Shown: piece after piece, positions 1-7,886 of the stretch
Numbering within the stretch: position 1 is the stretch's first letter
Layout of the letters: each line of letters begins with the position of its first letter
Source of the DNA: CAVALG01 sp963630555
GTDB taxonomy: Bacteria; Bacillota; Clostridia; Oscillospirales; Acutalibacteraceae
Reading direction: 5' to 3'
DNA length: 20,525 nt
Assembly (NCBI GenBank): GCA_963630555.1
Contig: CAVGND010000031.1
Span: 1-20,525, forward strand
Position numbers and translations under genes: made by a program
The notes under the pieces: generated by a model
What the model was told of the DNA's origin: nothing
Seen by the model: the letters and a program-made list of their open reading frames with translations, nothing else
The model's database searches: none

Positions 1-3
1 AAA

Positions 4-67
4 CAATCCTTCATAATTTATTGATATGTATATCACATATTATATAACAGAATTTCCGAAATTTCAA
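4..67 (-). promoter_or_regulatory. Leftward promoter with palindromic operator candidate
   Basis: Read on the minus strand, TTGAAA (62-67) and a consensus TATAAT (39-44) are separated by exactly 17 bp, a near-ideal sigma-A promoter. An inverted repeat, ATATGT-5 nt-ACATAT (24-40), overlaps the -10 and the expected start site, where a repressor would act. An AAGGAT sequence at 6-11 looks like a ribosome-binding site for a gene beginning just beyond the left edge. That gene is not visible, so the regulator and target are unknown. Confidence 0.6.
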
Positions 68-180
68 GTAGTTTGAAGAAAAATATTACATAAAGTAGAA
101 AAATTATTCCTGCCCCGATTAAAAACATACTCAGGGCACACTGATATTTTTGAAGCAGGCATTTTCAAACAAAAAAATAT

Positions 181-215
181 GAGGAAGAAGGTGCAATTGC
201 CTTCTTCCTCTTTTT
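181..215. terminator. Bidirectional intrinsic terminator after fucU
   Basis: A perfect 11-bp stem (181-191 paired with 200-210) encloses an 8-nt loop. It is followed by TTTTT on the plus strand. On the minus strand the stem is followed by an AT stretch containing seven T residues (complement of 173-180). It can therefore end the leftward fucI-fucU transcript and also any rightward transcript entering from beyond the window. Confidence 0.85.
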
Positions 216-294
216 ATGTAAGCACGCTGTTTCGATAACTATGCGAAAATCAATTCCGTATTGACGATTTCCGTTACACAGTTCCTTATATCGT

Positions 295-738
295 TCATTC
301 GACCACAACGCCTTTTTTAAGAATTATATTGGCGTAAACGGCTGTTTCGCCCGTCATTACAACGGCGTAAACCTCACGCGCACGGTCATAAAAATCAAAG
401 CGGTCAATCGATTCAAAGCCGGCAGCAGCCGCTTCAGGCTCGTATTTTGCAATTATTTCGGCATATTTATCCCAAATAACGGGATTGATTTTGCCCACGT
501 CGCAATCCATAAGTTTCATAACTCCGGCAGGTTGTTTTGTATACCTATCAAGCGGCATAAGTTTAAGAACCGCGTCAAGAACCTCGGGAACGCCGTGCCC
601 GTCAAGGCGGACGAGCCTTTTGGCGACGGCGGCACCGGGGAAATTTCCGTCGGCTATTACTATTTCGTCGCCGTGACCCATTTCCATAAGTATTTTAAGA
701 AGTTCGGGTGAAATGATTGACGGTATATTTTTAAGCAT
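295..738 (-). CDS. fucU: L-fucose mutarotase (RbsD/FucU family)
   Basis: This 147-residue cytoplasmic protein belongs to the RbsD/FucU family, which interconverts the alpha and beta anomers of L-fucose so that the isomerase receives the form it uses. The family N-terminal pattern is visible: MLKNIPSIISPELLKILMEM, then GHGDEIVIADGNFPG with the conserved His and Asp of the family's active site. The length matches E. coli FucU (about 140). The ATG start at 738 has a strong AAGGAG seven bases upstream. The gene lies 80 bases downstream of fucI, separated by a GC-rich hairpin, and is the last recognisable gene before the terminator at 181-215. RbsD (ribose pyranase) is the main alternative, but the adjacent fucI makes FucU much more likely. 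Confidence 0.93.
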   Translation of the reverse strand: MLKNIPSIISPELLKILMEMGHGDEIVIADGNFPGAAVAKRLVRLDGHGVPEVLDAVLKLMPLDRYTKQPAGVMKLMDCDVGKINPVIWDKYAEIIAKYEPEAAAAGFESIDRFDFYDRAREVYAVVMTGETAVYANIILKKGVVVE

Positions 739-773
739 TACAATTCTCCTTACTTATATTATTTTATCAGATT

Positions 774-796
774 GGGCGGTGCAAATTGCGCCGCCC
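774..796 (-). other. Intercistronic GC-rich hairpin between fucI and fucU
   Basis: GGGCGGTGC (774-782) and GCGCCGCCC (788-796) form a stem with a 5-nt loop; one pair is G-T on the plus strand and A-C in the minus-strand transcript. No T-run follows on the minus strand, so it is not a standard terminator for fucI. It may protect the upstream message or adjust the ratio of isomerase to mutarotase; that role is inference. Confidence 0.5.
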
Positions 797-818
797 TTTA
801 TTAGAGTATTGATATTAT

Positions 819-2657
819 TTATCTGATATTCTTATACATAGGGCCGTAGGCTTCGCAAGCACGGAAATCCTGACCCTCTTTATCCATACCAAAAGCGTTC
901 CATGCGGCGGGGCGGAAAATCTTATCTTCGGGCACATTATGCATACAAACCGGTATTCTGAGCATTGAGCAAAGGGTGATAAGATCTGCACCGATATGTC
1001 CGTAGGAAATAGCACCGTGGTTTGCGCCCCAATTGTTCATAACATCGTAAGCCGATTTGAACGGGCTGCCCTCTTTACCGTCGCAGCGCGGAGTAAACCA
1101 TGTGCAGGGCCAGGTGGGATTGGTGCGTTCCATAAGTGCATCGGTAACCTCGTCGGGCAGATTTACTGTCCAGCCTTCGGCAATCTGAAGAACGGGGCCG
1201 AGACCTTTAACAAGGTTAAGCCTTATCATAGTCGCCGGCATTTCGGCTCTTGTTACAAAGTGGCTTGAGAAGCCGCCGCCGCGGAAGTTGTCAAATCCCG
1301 CTTCGCACCAAACGGTTGCGTCGGTCATCTTTTTGATATCCTCTTCGGTAACATCCCACCACTTCTTCATTGTGGCATTTCCGTTTTCGTCTACGCATTC
1401 GCCGCAGGCATCAAGGCAGGCGGCACCGGAATTAAGCAGGTGGATTATACCGCCGTTTTCCTTTGCCTTGCCGACAAAATCGTAGCCTGTTGCGCGTTTG
1501 GTAGCCTCGGGCGACCAGAAGGTACGAACATCGGCAAATATCTGAGCACGGTTGGTAAGCAGTTGCATAAACAGCATACTTATGCCGTTAAGAACATCAT
1601 TTTCGGTTGCGAAGGCGATAGGCTCTTTTTTGCCCGTAAAGTCAAATGTTGAATTAAGTATTGCTTCGGGATAGTCGCAGTTCGGCCAATGATCCGTCCA
1701 CTGGCGCTGACCCTGGAAGCCTGCCGCAATAGCATTGTGACCCACTTTTTCTTCCTCAAAGGCTGCCGGCAGGTTGGGGTTGCCGTTTAACAGGTCTTTG
1801 ATTATACAATACATTTTAATTGTAAATTCCCACTGCTTATCTTTCTGTTCGCGTGTGAATTTGATCGGGCGTTTTTCGCCGAGGAATTCAACAAAATCAG
1901 GGTTGTCATCACGACCCTCTTTGCAGTGTTCACGAGTCCAAGCAAGGGCTTTTTCAACATCTTCTTTATTGTAGATACCCTCTTCCATACGGCGAAGAAT
2001 TTCAACCTCGTCAACCGATTCAACACGCATACCGAGGTATTCTTCCATAAACGCCTGATCCATTATGGAACCGCCGATACCCATAGTAACGGAGCCTATC
2101 TGCAAATAGGATTTACCGCGCATTGTAGCAGCTGCAACCGCTGCCCTGCCGAAGCGGAGAAGTTTTTCTTTAACATCTTCGGGGATTGAAGTGACTTCAT
2201 CCCTGTTTTGTACTTCGTGACCGTATATACCGAAAGCGGGGAGACCTTTTTGAGCATGTGTTGCCAAAACGGACGCAAGATAAACGGCGCCGGGGCGTTC
2301 TGTTCCGTTAAAGCCCCAAATACCCTTAATGGTCATCGGATCCATATCCATGGTTTCAGAGCCGTAGCACCAGCACGGTGTTACCGATAATGTAATTGCA
2401 ACGCCCTCTTTTTTGAATTTTTCGGCGCAGGCTGCCGATTCGGGAACACGACCGATAGTGCTGTCTGCAATTACAACCTTAACGGGGTCACCGTTTGAAT
2501 ATGTAAGGTTTTCTTCAAAAAGTTTTTTGGCTGCCTCTGCCATTGCCATTGTTTGGTCTTCCAGACTTTCGCGCAACTGCATAGGCCCGCGTCTTCCGTC
2601 GATTATCGGGCGGATACCTATAACCGGATATTCGCCTACAAATCTTTTCTCTGCCAT
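819..2657 (-). CDS. fucI: L-fucose isomerase
   Basis: The 612-residue enzyme converts L-fucose to L-fuculose (also D-arabinose to D-ribulose) in the cytoplasm, the first committed step of fucose use. It resembles E. coli FucI (591 aa) throughout. The Mn-binding residues are recognisable: Glu352 in ATEND, Asp376 in FADVR and His547 in NWGANHG. The Glu-Asp spacing of 24 equals that of E. coli Glu337/Asp361. The C-terminal MLRIPVCMHNV and EGQDFRACEAYGP blocks are typical. The ATG at 2657 follows AAAGGATG at good spacing; an in-frame ATG 45 bases upstream at 2702 lacks this and would add a non-homologous extension. fucU follows directly. The fuculokinase, fuculose-phosphate aldolase and transporter normally found with it are absent from the window. 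Confidence 0.97.
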   Translation of the reverse strand: MAEKRFVGEYPVIGIRPIIDGRRGPMQLRESLEDQTMAMAEAAKKLFEENLTYSNGDPVKVVIADSTIGRVPESAACAEKFKKEGVAITLSVTPCWCYGSETMDMDPMTIKGIWGFNGTERPGAVYLASVLATHAQKGLPAFGIYGHEVQNRDEVTSIPEDVKEKLLRFGRAAVAAATMRGKSYLQIGSVTMGIGGSIMDQAFMEEYLGMRVESVDEVEILRRMEEGIYNKEDVEKALAWTREHCKEGRDDNPDFVEFLGEKRPIKFTREQKDKQWEFTIKMYCIIKDLLNGNPNLPAAFEEEKVGHNAIAAGFQGQRQWTDHWPNCDYPEAILNSTFDFTGKKEPIAFATENDVLNGISMLFMQLLTNRAQIFADVRTFWSPEATKRATGYDFVGKAKENGGIIHLLNSGAACLDACGECVDENGNATMKKWWDVTEEDIKKMTDATVWCEAGFDNFRGGGFSSHFVTRAEMPATMIRLNLVKGLGPVLQIAEGWTVNLPDEVTDALMERTNPTWPCTWFTPRCDGKEGSPFKSAYDVMNNWGANHGAISYGHIGADLITLCSMLRIPVCMHNVPEDKIFRPAAWNAFGMDKEGQDFRACEAYGPMYKNIR

Positions 2658-2678
2658 TTGTATATCATCCTTTCGACA

Positions 2679-2712
2679 ATTATATAATTCGGGCAGGGGC
2701 ATTTACCCCACC
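2679..2712 (-). promoter_or_regulatory. Possible fucI control region (weak)
   Basis: The 72-base gap between tyrS and fucI holds a TATAAT-like -10 (2679-2684, minus strand) but no recognisable -35; the 17-bp position reads GGTAAA. That position overlaps a GC inverted repeat, GGGG-6 nt-CCCC (2696-2709), flanked by further GG/CC pairs. This fits an activator-dependent or repressor-controlled promoter, or a weak terminator hairpin after tyrS. Read-through from the tyrS promoter is the simpler alternative. Confidence 0.3.
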
Positions 2713-2729
2713 GTTTATTACCTTTATAA

Positions 2730-3953
2730 TTATAATGTTACTTTAAAAAATACTTTTTTACCTTTTTTGATTACAACGCCTTTTTCAAGCATTTGGCGGG
2801 TAAGCGCAAAATTAACATCCGATATTTTCTCGCCGTCAACCGATACGCCGCCTTGCTGCACAAGCCGTCTGCCTTCACCCTTTGAGGGGATAAGTCCCAC
2901 AACGAGCATAGCGTCAAGAATACCGATTTTCCCGTCCGTAAGTTTATCTTCCGGGACAGTGCCTGACGGCATATTGCTGCTGTCGGGGCCTGCTCCGAAC
3001 AGTGCCTTTGCGGCTGCAAGCGCCTTGTCGGCTTCCTCTTTACCGTGTATGGTCTTGGTAAGTTCGTAAGCCAGTCTTTCCTTAACGGCGTTAAGTTCGC
3101 TGCCCGTGAGTTTTTCCATTTCCCTTATTTCTTCAAGCGGAACAAAGGTGAGCATTTTTATACACTTGATAACATCGGCGTCGGCAACATTTCTCCAATA
3201 TTGGAAAAAATCATACGGGGAGGTCTTCTCGGCATCAAGCCATACAGCGCCGCCCTCGGTTTTACCCATCTTTTTACCCTCGCTTGTAAGCAAAAGGTTG
3301 CAGGTCATAGCGTAAGCCTCTTTACCGTCGCAGCGGCGGATAAGTTCAACACCGCCTATCATATTGCTCCACTGATCGTCGCCGCCGAGTTGCATAATAC
3401 AGTCATACTTGCGGTTGAGCATCAAAAAGTCATAACTCTGCATAAGCATATAGTTAAGTTCAAAGAATGAAAGGCCGCGTTCCAGACGCTGTTTATAACA
3501 TTCAAAAGATAACATTCTGTTGACCGAAAAATGAACGCCTATCTCACGCAAAAAATCAACATAATTAAGGTTTAAAAGCCAGTCGCCGTTGTTAACAATG
3601 GTTGCGGCGCCGTCCGAAAAATCAATAAGTTTGGACATCTGCTTTTTAAAGCACTCAATATTATGTGCGATGGTTTCGCGCGTCAGCATTTTACGCATAT
3701 CACTTTTACCCGACGGATCGCCTATCATTCCCGTACCGCCGCCGAACAGCGCAATCGGTTTATGGCCGTGCTTCTGCATATGCGCCATTATAACCACGGC
3801 TACAAAGTGCCCGACATGCAGGCTGTCCGCCGTTGGGTCAAACCCGATATAAAAAGTTACGGGGTTATCTCCGTTTATCAGTTCGCGCACACGCTCTTCA
3901 TCCGTAGTTTGCGCCAAGAGCCCGCGTTCTTTAAGTTCATCAAACAGTGTCAT
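2730..3953 (-). CDS. tyrS: Tyrosyl-tRNA synthetase
   Basis: The 407-residue class I synthetase charges tRNA-Tyr with tyrosine. The signature sequences are in order: HVGH (residues 46-49, the HIGH motif), the tyrosine-site segment ending GGDDQW (190-195), KMGKT (228-232, the KMSKS loop in a variant form), and a C-terminal S4 RNA-binding domain around 345-407 (GEGRRLVQQGGVSVDG). I place the start at the ATG at 3953, preceded by AAAGGG. A TTG eight codons further out (3977) has no such site. The gene follows recN on the same strand, but a strong promoter inside the recN 3' end gives it its own short leader of about 30 bases. fucI lies 72 bases downstream. Confidence 0.96.
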   Translation of the reverse strand: MTLFDELKERGLLAQTTDEERVRELINGDNPVTFYIGFDPTADSLHVGHFVAVVIMAHMQKHGHKPIALFGGGTGMIGDPSGKSDMRKMLTRETIAHNIECFKKQMSKLIDFSDGAATIVNNGDWLLNLNYVDFLREIGVHFSVNRMLSFECYKQRLERGLSFFELNYMLMQSYDFLMLNRKYDCIMQLGGDDQWSNMIGGVELIRRCDGKEAYAMTCNLLLTSEGKKMGKTEGGAVWLDAEKTSPYDFFQYWRNVADADVIKCIKMLTFVPLEEIREMEKLTGSELNAVKERLAYELTKTIHGKEEADKALAAAKALFGAGPDSSNMPSGTVPEDKLTDGKIGILDAMLVVGLIPSKGEGRRLVQQGGVSVDGEKISDVNFALTRQMLEKGVVIKKGKKVFFKVTL

Positions 3954-3990
3954 CAATCTAACCCTTTCCGTCAGCAATATTTCTCATTTC

Positions 3991-4019
3991 ATTATATAAC
4001 AACAATTATTGATTTTCAA
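3991..4019 (-). promoter_or_regulatory. tyrS promoter inside the 3' end of recN
   Basis: On the minus strand a -35 TTGAAA (4014-4019) and a consensus -10 TATAAT (3991-3996) are separated by 17 bp. The expected start is near 3984, about 30 bases before the tyrS ATG. The -35 lies within the last codons of recN. It probably separates tyrS-fucI-fucU from the long housekeeping operon upstream. Confidence 0.75.
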
Positions 4020-5667
4020 TCATTTCTTTTGCGGTTTTGTAAAGATTTTCGGTCATTTCGCCGCCCGAGATTATTCTTGCCACTTCCGTAATCCTTTCGT
4101 CACCCGAAAGTTTTTTGACCGATGTATAAGTCTTGCCGCCGCAGGACGATTTTTCTATAAGAAGATGATTGTCCGCCGCAGCCGCTATTTGCGGCAAGTG
4201 GGTAACACAAATAAGTTGATGCGTGTTTGAAAGTTCCTTCATCTGCACACCGACACAAGCAGCCGCTTTGCCGCTTATTCCGGAATCAATTTCGTCAAAT
4301 ATCAGGGTCGGGACATCATCTTTATCCGCCATAACGCTTTTAATTGCAAGCATCACGCGCGAAAGTTCGCCGCCGGAAGCGATTTTTGAAAGCGGTCGCG
4401 GCGGTTCGCCTGCGTTTGCGGAAATAAGGAACTCCACGCGGTCACATCCCGACTTGGTATAAACGCATTCGCCGAAATCAACCGAAAATACAACATTCGG
4501 CATTTGAAGGAATTTTAATATCCCGCATATTTTATCCGAGAATTTTTCGCCTGCTTTTTTGCGTGAAGAGGTGAGTTTCTGACCTTTTTCATACACCTCG
4601 TCTTCAAGTTCGTTCTGAACCTCATATAGTTCCGCAAGTTTTTGTTCATCCGCTTGCAGGCTGTTCATTTTTTTCGTGGTTTCTTCCAGATAAACGAGAA
4701 CCGATTTCTCACTGCCGCCGTATTTTCTGCAAAGACGGTATATTTCATCAAGCCGCTGCTCTATCCACTCAAGTTCGCCCGGGTCTATATTAAGCCGTTC
4801 GGCCGCAGTGCGTGCCGACTCCGCCGCGTCGCCTAAAATTGCCGCCGCTTCGGTTAAAGACACAGATATATTTTTGGCTTCGGGTACAAGGTCTGCTACC
4901 GACTCCGCCGCCTGTGCCGAACATTCGGCAGCAGCTATCGCACCGACCGTTTCATCATCGCCGTTTAAGTATTCCGTTACCGACCCGAGGGCGTTAAGTA
5001 TTTTTTCCGCTCCGAGTATTTCGGCGCGGCGAGCCTTAAGGGTTTCAAGTTCGCCCGATTTTATATCGGCTGCGGCTATTTCCTTTATTTCAAATTCATA
5101 AAGTTCCGAAACCCGCTGTTTTTCCGCTTCTTCGCTTTCAAGCCTTTTAATTTCCCTTTTAACATCCCTGAGTTTTACAAACGACCCGCGGTAATCCGAA
5201 ATAAGGGCGCCGTTTTCGGCGTATGCGTCCAGGAATTGTATGTGTTCCGATTGGTCAAGAAGTGCCTGACTGTCATGCTGACCGTGGATATTAACAAGAC
5301 GCTTGCATATGTTTTTAAGTATTCCGACACTGACAACGGCGCCGTTTACCCGGCAGGAATTACGCCCGTCCGCACTTAAAGTCCTGTTTATCAGCAATTC
5401 ATTATCGTCAACCGATATTCCAAGATTTGACAGTGCTGTAAGTTCGCTTTGCGACAGTTCGACAAAAAGTGCCGAAACAACCGCCTTTGAGCAGCCGTTC
5501 CGCACGAGTTCGCGCGAAGTCCGTTCGCCGAGAACCGCATTCACAGAGTCAATTATAATCGACTTGCCGGCACCGGTTTCACCCGTCAAAACATTAAAAC
5601 CGCCTTCAAGTTCTATGTCGGCGCGTTCTATAACCGCTATGTTTTCGATACTTATCCTTTTTAACAC
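4006..5667 (-). CDS. recN: DNA repair protein RecN (SMC-like ATPase)
   Basis: RecN is a cohesin-like ATPase that acts at double-strand breaks during recombinational repair. The protein has about 553 residues, equal to E. coli RecN. It shows an N-terminal Walker A, GETGAGKS (29-36), long Glu/Lys/Ala-rich coiled-coil segments in the middle, the ABC signature SGGELS (431-436) and Walker B LIFDE (455-459), followed by ICVTHLPQIAAAAD with the switch His. The start is a GTG. I prefer the one at 5667, 11 bases after GGAGG, giving a typical MLKRISIENIAVI start; a GTG at 5676 lies only two bases from the same site. It is the last gene of the nusB-argR run, 83 bases after argR, as in Bacillus, where spoIVB would follow but here tyrS does. 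Confidence 0.96.
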   Translation of the reverse strand: MLKRISIENIAVIERADIELEGGFNVLTGETGAGKSIIIDSVNAVLGERTSRELVRNGCSKAVVSALFVELSQSELTALSNLGISVDDNELLINRTLSADGRNSCRVNGAVVSVGILKNICKRLVNIHGQHDSQALLDQSEHIQFLDAYAENGALISDYRGSFVKLRDVKREIKRLESEEAEKQRVSELYEFEIKEIAAADIKSGELETLKARRAEILGAEKILNALGSVTEYLNGDDETVGAIAAAECSAQAAESVADLVPEAKNISVSLTEAAAILGDAAESARTAAERLNIDPGELEWIEQRLDEIYRLCRKYGGSEKSVLVYLEETTKKMNSLQADEQKLAELYEVQNELEDEVYEKGQKLTSSRKKAGEKFSDKICGILKFLQMPNVVFSVDFGECVYTKSGCDRVEFLISANAGEPPRPLSKIASGGELSRVMLAIKSVMADKDDVPTLIFDEIDSGISGKAAACVGVQMKELSNTHQLICVTHLPQIAAAADNHLLIEKSSCGGKTYTSVKKLSGDERITEVARIISGGEMTENLYKTAKEMIENQ

Positions 5668-5750
5668 ATACGTCACCGCCTCCCAAAAACAACTTTCCCC
5701 CGTGGCGCACCCCCGGACAACAATCCGAGCACCCCGATTGCTTTATCTGA

Positions 5751-6200
5751 TTAAAGAAGGGATCTCAACTTTTGCACAAGTTCCTTTGCCGACTTTTCAT
5801 CGCGGGTTATGGCAAGTATCGTATCGTCACCCGCCAGCGTACCGAGCATATCCTGCGAAAACATATTATCAATCGCCGCCGCAGCACCGGAAGCGGCACC
5901 GATGTGGCATTTTATTATAACATCGTTCATTGCGCTCTCTATTGAAATTACGGAACTTGAAAATATATCCGCAAACCGCGCGTTGTTTTCGTCCTTTTGT
6001 ACGCTGCCGCCCTGCATATAACGGTATACCCCGTCAGTGTCAAGCGACTTGACTATACGCAACTCCTTAATATCTCTTGAAACGGTTGCCTGCGTTACAT
6101 TGTACCCCTCTTTTATCAAGGCTTCCTGCAAGCCCTCCTGCGTATCTATTATTCGGTTTTCAATTATACCGAGAATTGCCTGCTGGCGATGTTTTTTCAT
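5751..6200 (-). CDS. argR: Arginine repressor ArgR/AhrC
   Basis: This 149-residue regulator controls arginine biosynthesis and catabolism genes as an arginine-bound hexamer. The N-terminal winged helix (about 1-70) contains the conserved recognition segment ATVSRDIKELRIVK. The C-terminal oligomerisation and arginine-binding domain ends with GTLAGDDTILAI, where the GDDT motif contacts arginine. Length matches B. subtilis AhrC (149). The ATG at 6200 has a GGGG-containing ribosome-binding site; the longer frame up to 6257 has no support. It sits between nadK and recN, its usual place in clostridia. The 61-base gap upstream holds a small hairpin (6225-6242); I found no convincing ARG box there. 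Confidence 0.95.
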   Translation of the reverse strand: MKKHRQQAILGIIENRIIDTQEGLQEALIKEGYNVTQATVSRDIKELRIVKSLDTDGVYRYMQGGSVQKDENNARFADIFSSSVISIESAMNDVIIKCHIGAASGAAAAIDNMFSQDMLGTLAGDDTILAITRDEKSAKELVQKLRSLL

Positions 6201-6224
6201 TGTGTTTTCCCCTTTTCGATGAAT

Positions 6225-6242
6225 TGCCGCAGTGTTGCGGCA
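6225..6242 (-). other. Small hairpin between nadK and argR
   Basis: TGCCGC (6225-6230) and GCGGCA (6237-6242) form a 6-bp stem with a 6-nt loop, with weak flanking ATTG/CAAT pairing. No T-run follows on the minus strand, so it is not a clear terminator; it may be a processing or stability element. Confidence 0.3.
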
Positions 6243-6261
6243 CAATATCAAACACACAAAT

Positions 6262-7065
6262 CTATTTCAATTTTTGCGATATTTTTTTATAAAGCGATTC
6301 TTCTCCCACCGTTATCAACTGTGCCGAGCGATCGGCTTTTTTTATTATTATTTCGGAGTTTTTGGACACTTTAAGCGACTCCTCACCGTCAACCGTCAGC
6401 CAGATATCGGTTTCGTTTGCATTGTTTGCCGTTACGGCTATTTCATAATTTCCGCCGAGTACCAGCGGGCGGGAAAAAAGCGAATGTGCACATATCGGTG
6501 AAATAACTATGCAATTAAGCGTCGGGTCAATTACCGGCCCGCCTGCCGACATCGAATAGGCTGTTGAGCCTGTCGGAGTGGCAATTATCATGCCGTCCGC
6601 ACGGCAGGACACACTGTCACCGTTAAACGAAGCTGAAACATCTATTATTCTTGAAAGAGCGCCCTTGCTTACGACGGCGTCGTTAAGGCAATAACATTTC
6701 TTTCCGTCACACTCAACCGTCAGCATCATTCTTTCCGAAACCGAATATTCGCCCGTTACAAGTTTTATTATATCGCCGAGTGCGTTCGTTTCAAGTCCCG
6801 CCAGATATCCCACCCTGCCGGCATTTATTCCGAGCACGGGTTTGCCGAAGCGAGCCGCCATTTTTGCAAGGTGAATAATAGTTCCGTCACCGCCGATTAC
6901 AACCGTTACGTCACTTTCGGATATTTTGTTGTCGTCAAATTCGCTGCCGAAACTTACATTCGCAACTTCATATTCAATATTATTTTGTTTAAGTATTGTA
7001 CAAATCTGCTCGGTTATTCCGGAAGCGCTCTCCTTTTCGGGATTAAATGCCAAAAACAATTTCAT
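6262..7065 (-). CDS. nadK: NAD kinase
   Basis: This cytoplasmic kinase of 267 residues phosphorylates NAD to NADP using ATP or polyphosphate. The diagnostic GGDG is at 58-61 (catalytic Asp60). It is followed by NAGRVGYLAG, the NAD-site LND motif (128-130, in place of the usual LNE), the glycine-rich TPTGSTAYS (163-171), and SPICAHSLFSRPLV (189-202). Length is typical for Gram-positive NadK. The ATG at 7065 is preceded by AAGGGTG about seven bases upstream, lying inside the end of tlyA; the GTG at 7074 lacks a site. The five-base gap to the tlyA stop argues for coupled translation. Position between tlyA and argR is the common clostridial order. Confidence 0.95.
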   Translation of the reverse strand: MKLFLAFNPEKESASGITEQICTILKQNNIEYEVANVSFGSEFDDNKISESDVTVVIGGDGTIIHLAKMAARFGKPVLGINAGRVGYLAGLETNALGDIIKLVTGEYSVSERMMLTVECDGKKCYCLNDAVVSKGALSRIIDVSASFNGDSVSCRADGMIIATPTGSTAYSMSAGGPVIDPTLNCIVISPICAHSLFSRPLVLGGNYEIAVTANNANETDIWLTVDGEESLKVSKNSEIIIKKADRSAQLITVGEESLYKKISQKLK

Positions 7066-7070
7066 AAATA

Positions 7071-7886
7071 TCACCCTTGTTTATCGAGTGTTTCGTGCGA
7101 AAGTTTCACAACCTCCGCGGGCTGCATTGCGGCTCGGTATTCACCGCAGCCGTCATTTTTAATATAAATCAGATATTCAATATTACCCTCAGGCCCCTTT
7201 ACGGGCGAAAAATCAAGCCCCTCAACCGAAAAGCCGGACTCCGTAACCGATTTAATTATATTGTTTACAACCTCAGTATGAACCGCACGGTCACGCACGA
7301 CGCCTTTTTTTCCAACCCTATCCTTGCCTGCCTCAAATTGCGGTTTTATAAGACAAACGGCATATGCGTTTTCCGCCATCAGCCGCTGCATCACAGGCAC
7401 TATAACACGCAGGGAAATAAAAGAAACATCCACAGACGCAAAATTAAGTTTGTCCGGAATCCGATCTTCACCCACATAACGGAAATTGGTTCTTTCCAGA
7501 TTTACAACACGCGGATTGTTACGCAGTTTCCAGGCGAGTTGACCGTATCCCACATCTATTGCATAGACCTTTGCAGCGCCGTTTTGCAGCATACAGTCGG
7601 TAAATCCGCCTGTAGAAGCACCGATATCGGCACAAATGCAGTCCGTAAGATTAAGTGCAAAATTCTTTACCGCCTTTTCAAGTTTAAGGCCGCCACGGCT
7701 TACATATTTCAGCGGATTTCCGCGAACCTCAAGCACATCCTCGGGTTTAAGTGCCATACCCGCTTTATCCGCTTTTTGGTTATTAACATAAACAACGCCT
7801 GCCATTATAAGTGCCTTGGCTTTTTCGCGGCTTTCGGCAAAACCTTTTTCAAACACTGCGGTATCAAGCCTTAATTTCTCGCTCAA
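7071..7886 (-). CDS. tlyA: TlyA family rRNA methyltransferase
   Basis: The 271-residue protein joins an N-terminal S4 RNA-binding domain (about 5-65; RLDTAVFEKGFAESREKAK) to an FtsJ/RrmJ-like SAM-dependent 2'-O-methyltransferase. The SAM motif DIGASTGGF is at 87-95, with SVDVSFISL around 152-160 and KPQFE at 181-185. In mycobacteria TlyA methylates 16S and 23S rRNA riboses; the substrate here is inferred, and some homologues are described as haemolysins. The start is a TTG at 7886 overlapping the dxs stop as TTGA. In-frame stops lie just upstream, so no earlier start exists, and the N-terminus aligns with known TlyA proteins. B. subtilis YqxC occupies the same position. Confidence 0.93.
   Translation of the reverse strand: MSEKLRLDTAVFEKGFAESREKAKALIMAGVVYVNNQKADKAGMALKPEDVLEVRGNPLKYVSRGGLKLEKAVKNFALNLTDCICADIGASTGGFTDCMLQNGAAKVYAIDVGYGQLAWKLRNNPRVVNLERTNFRYVGEDRIPDKLNFASVDVSFISLRVIVPVMQRLMAENAYAVCLIKPQFEAGKDRVGKKGVVRDRAVHTEVVNNIIKSVTESGFSVEGLDFSPVKGPEGNIEYLIYIKNDGCGEYRAAMQPAEVVKLSHETLDKQG

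Noticed and set aside
2413..3069. 218-codon plus-strand frame antisense to fucI and tyrS
   Set aside because: It spans two well-supported minus-strand genes and the gap between them, has no family resemblance, and its composition reflects the complement of those genes.
5677..5750. Possible promoter or regulatory RNA between argR and recN
   Set aside because: The gap is GC-rich with partial repeats of CGGGG and short pairings, but I found no credible -10/-35 pair or stable terminator.
7077..7874. 265-codon plus-strand frame antisense to tlyA
   Set aside because: It almost exactly mirrors tlyA, whose S4 and SAM motifs are clear; the mirrored frame is rich in His, Phe and Arg without domain structure.
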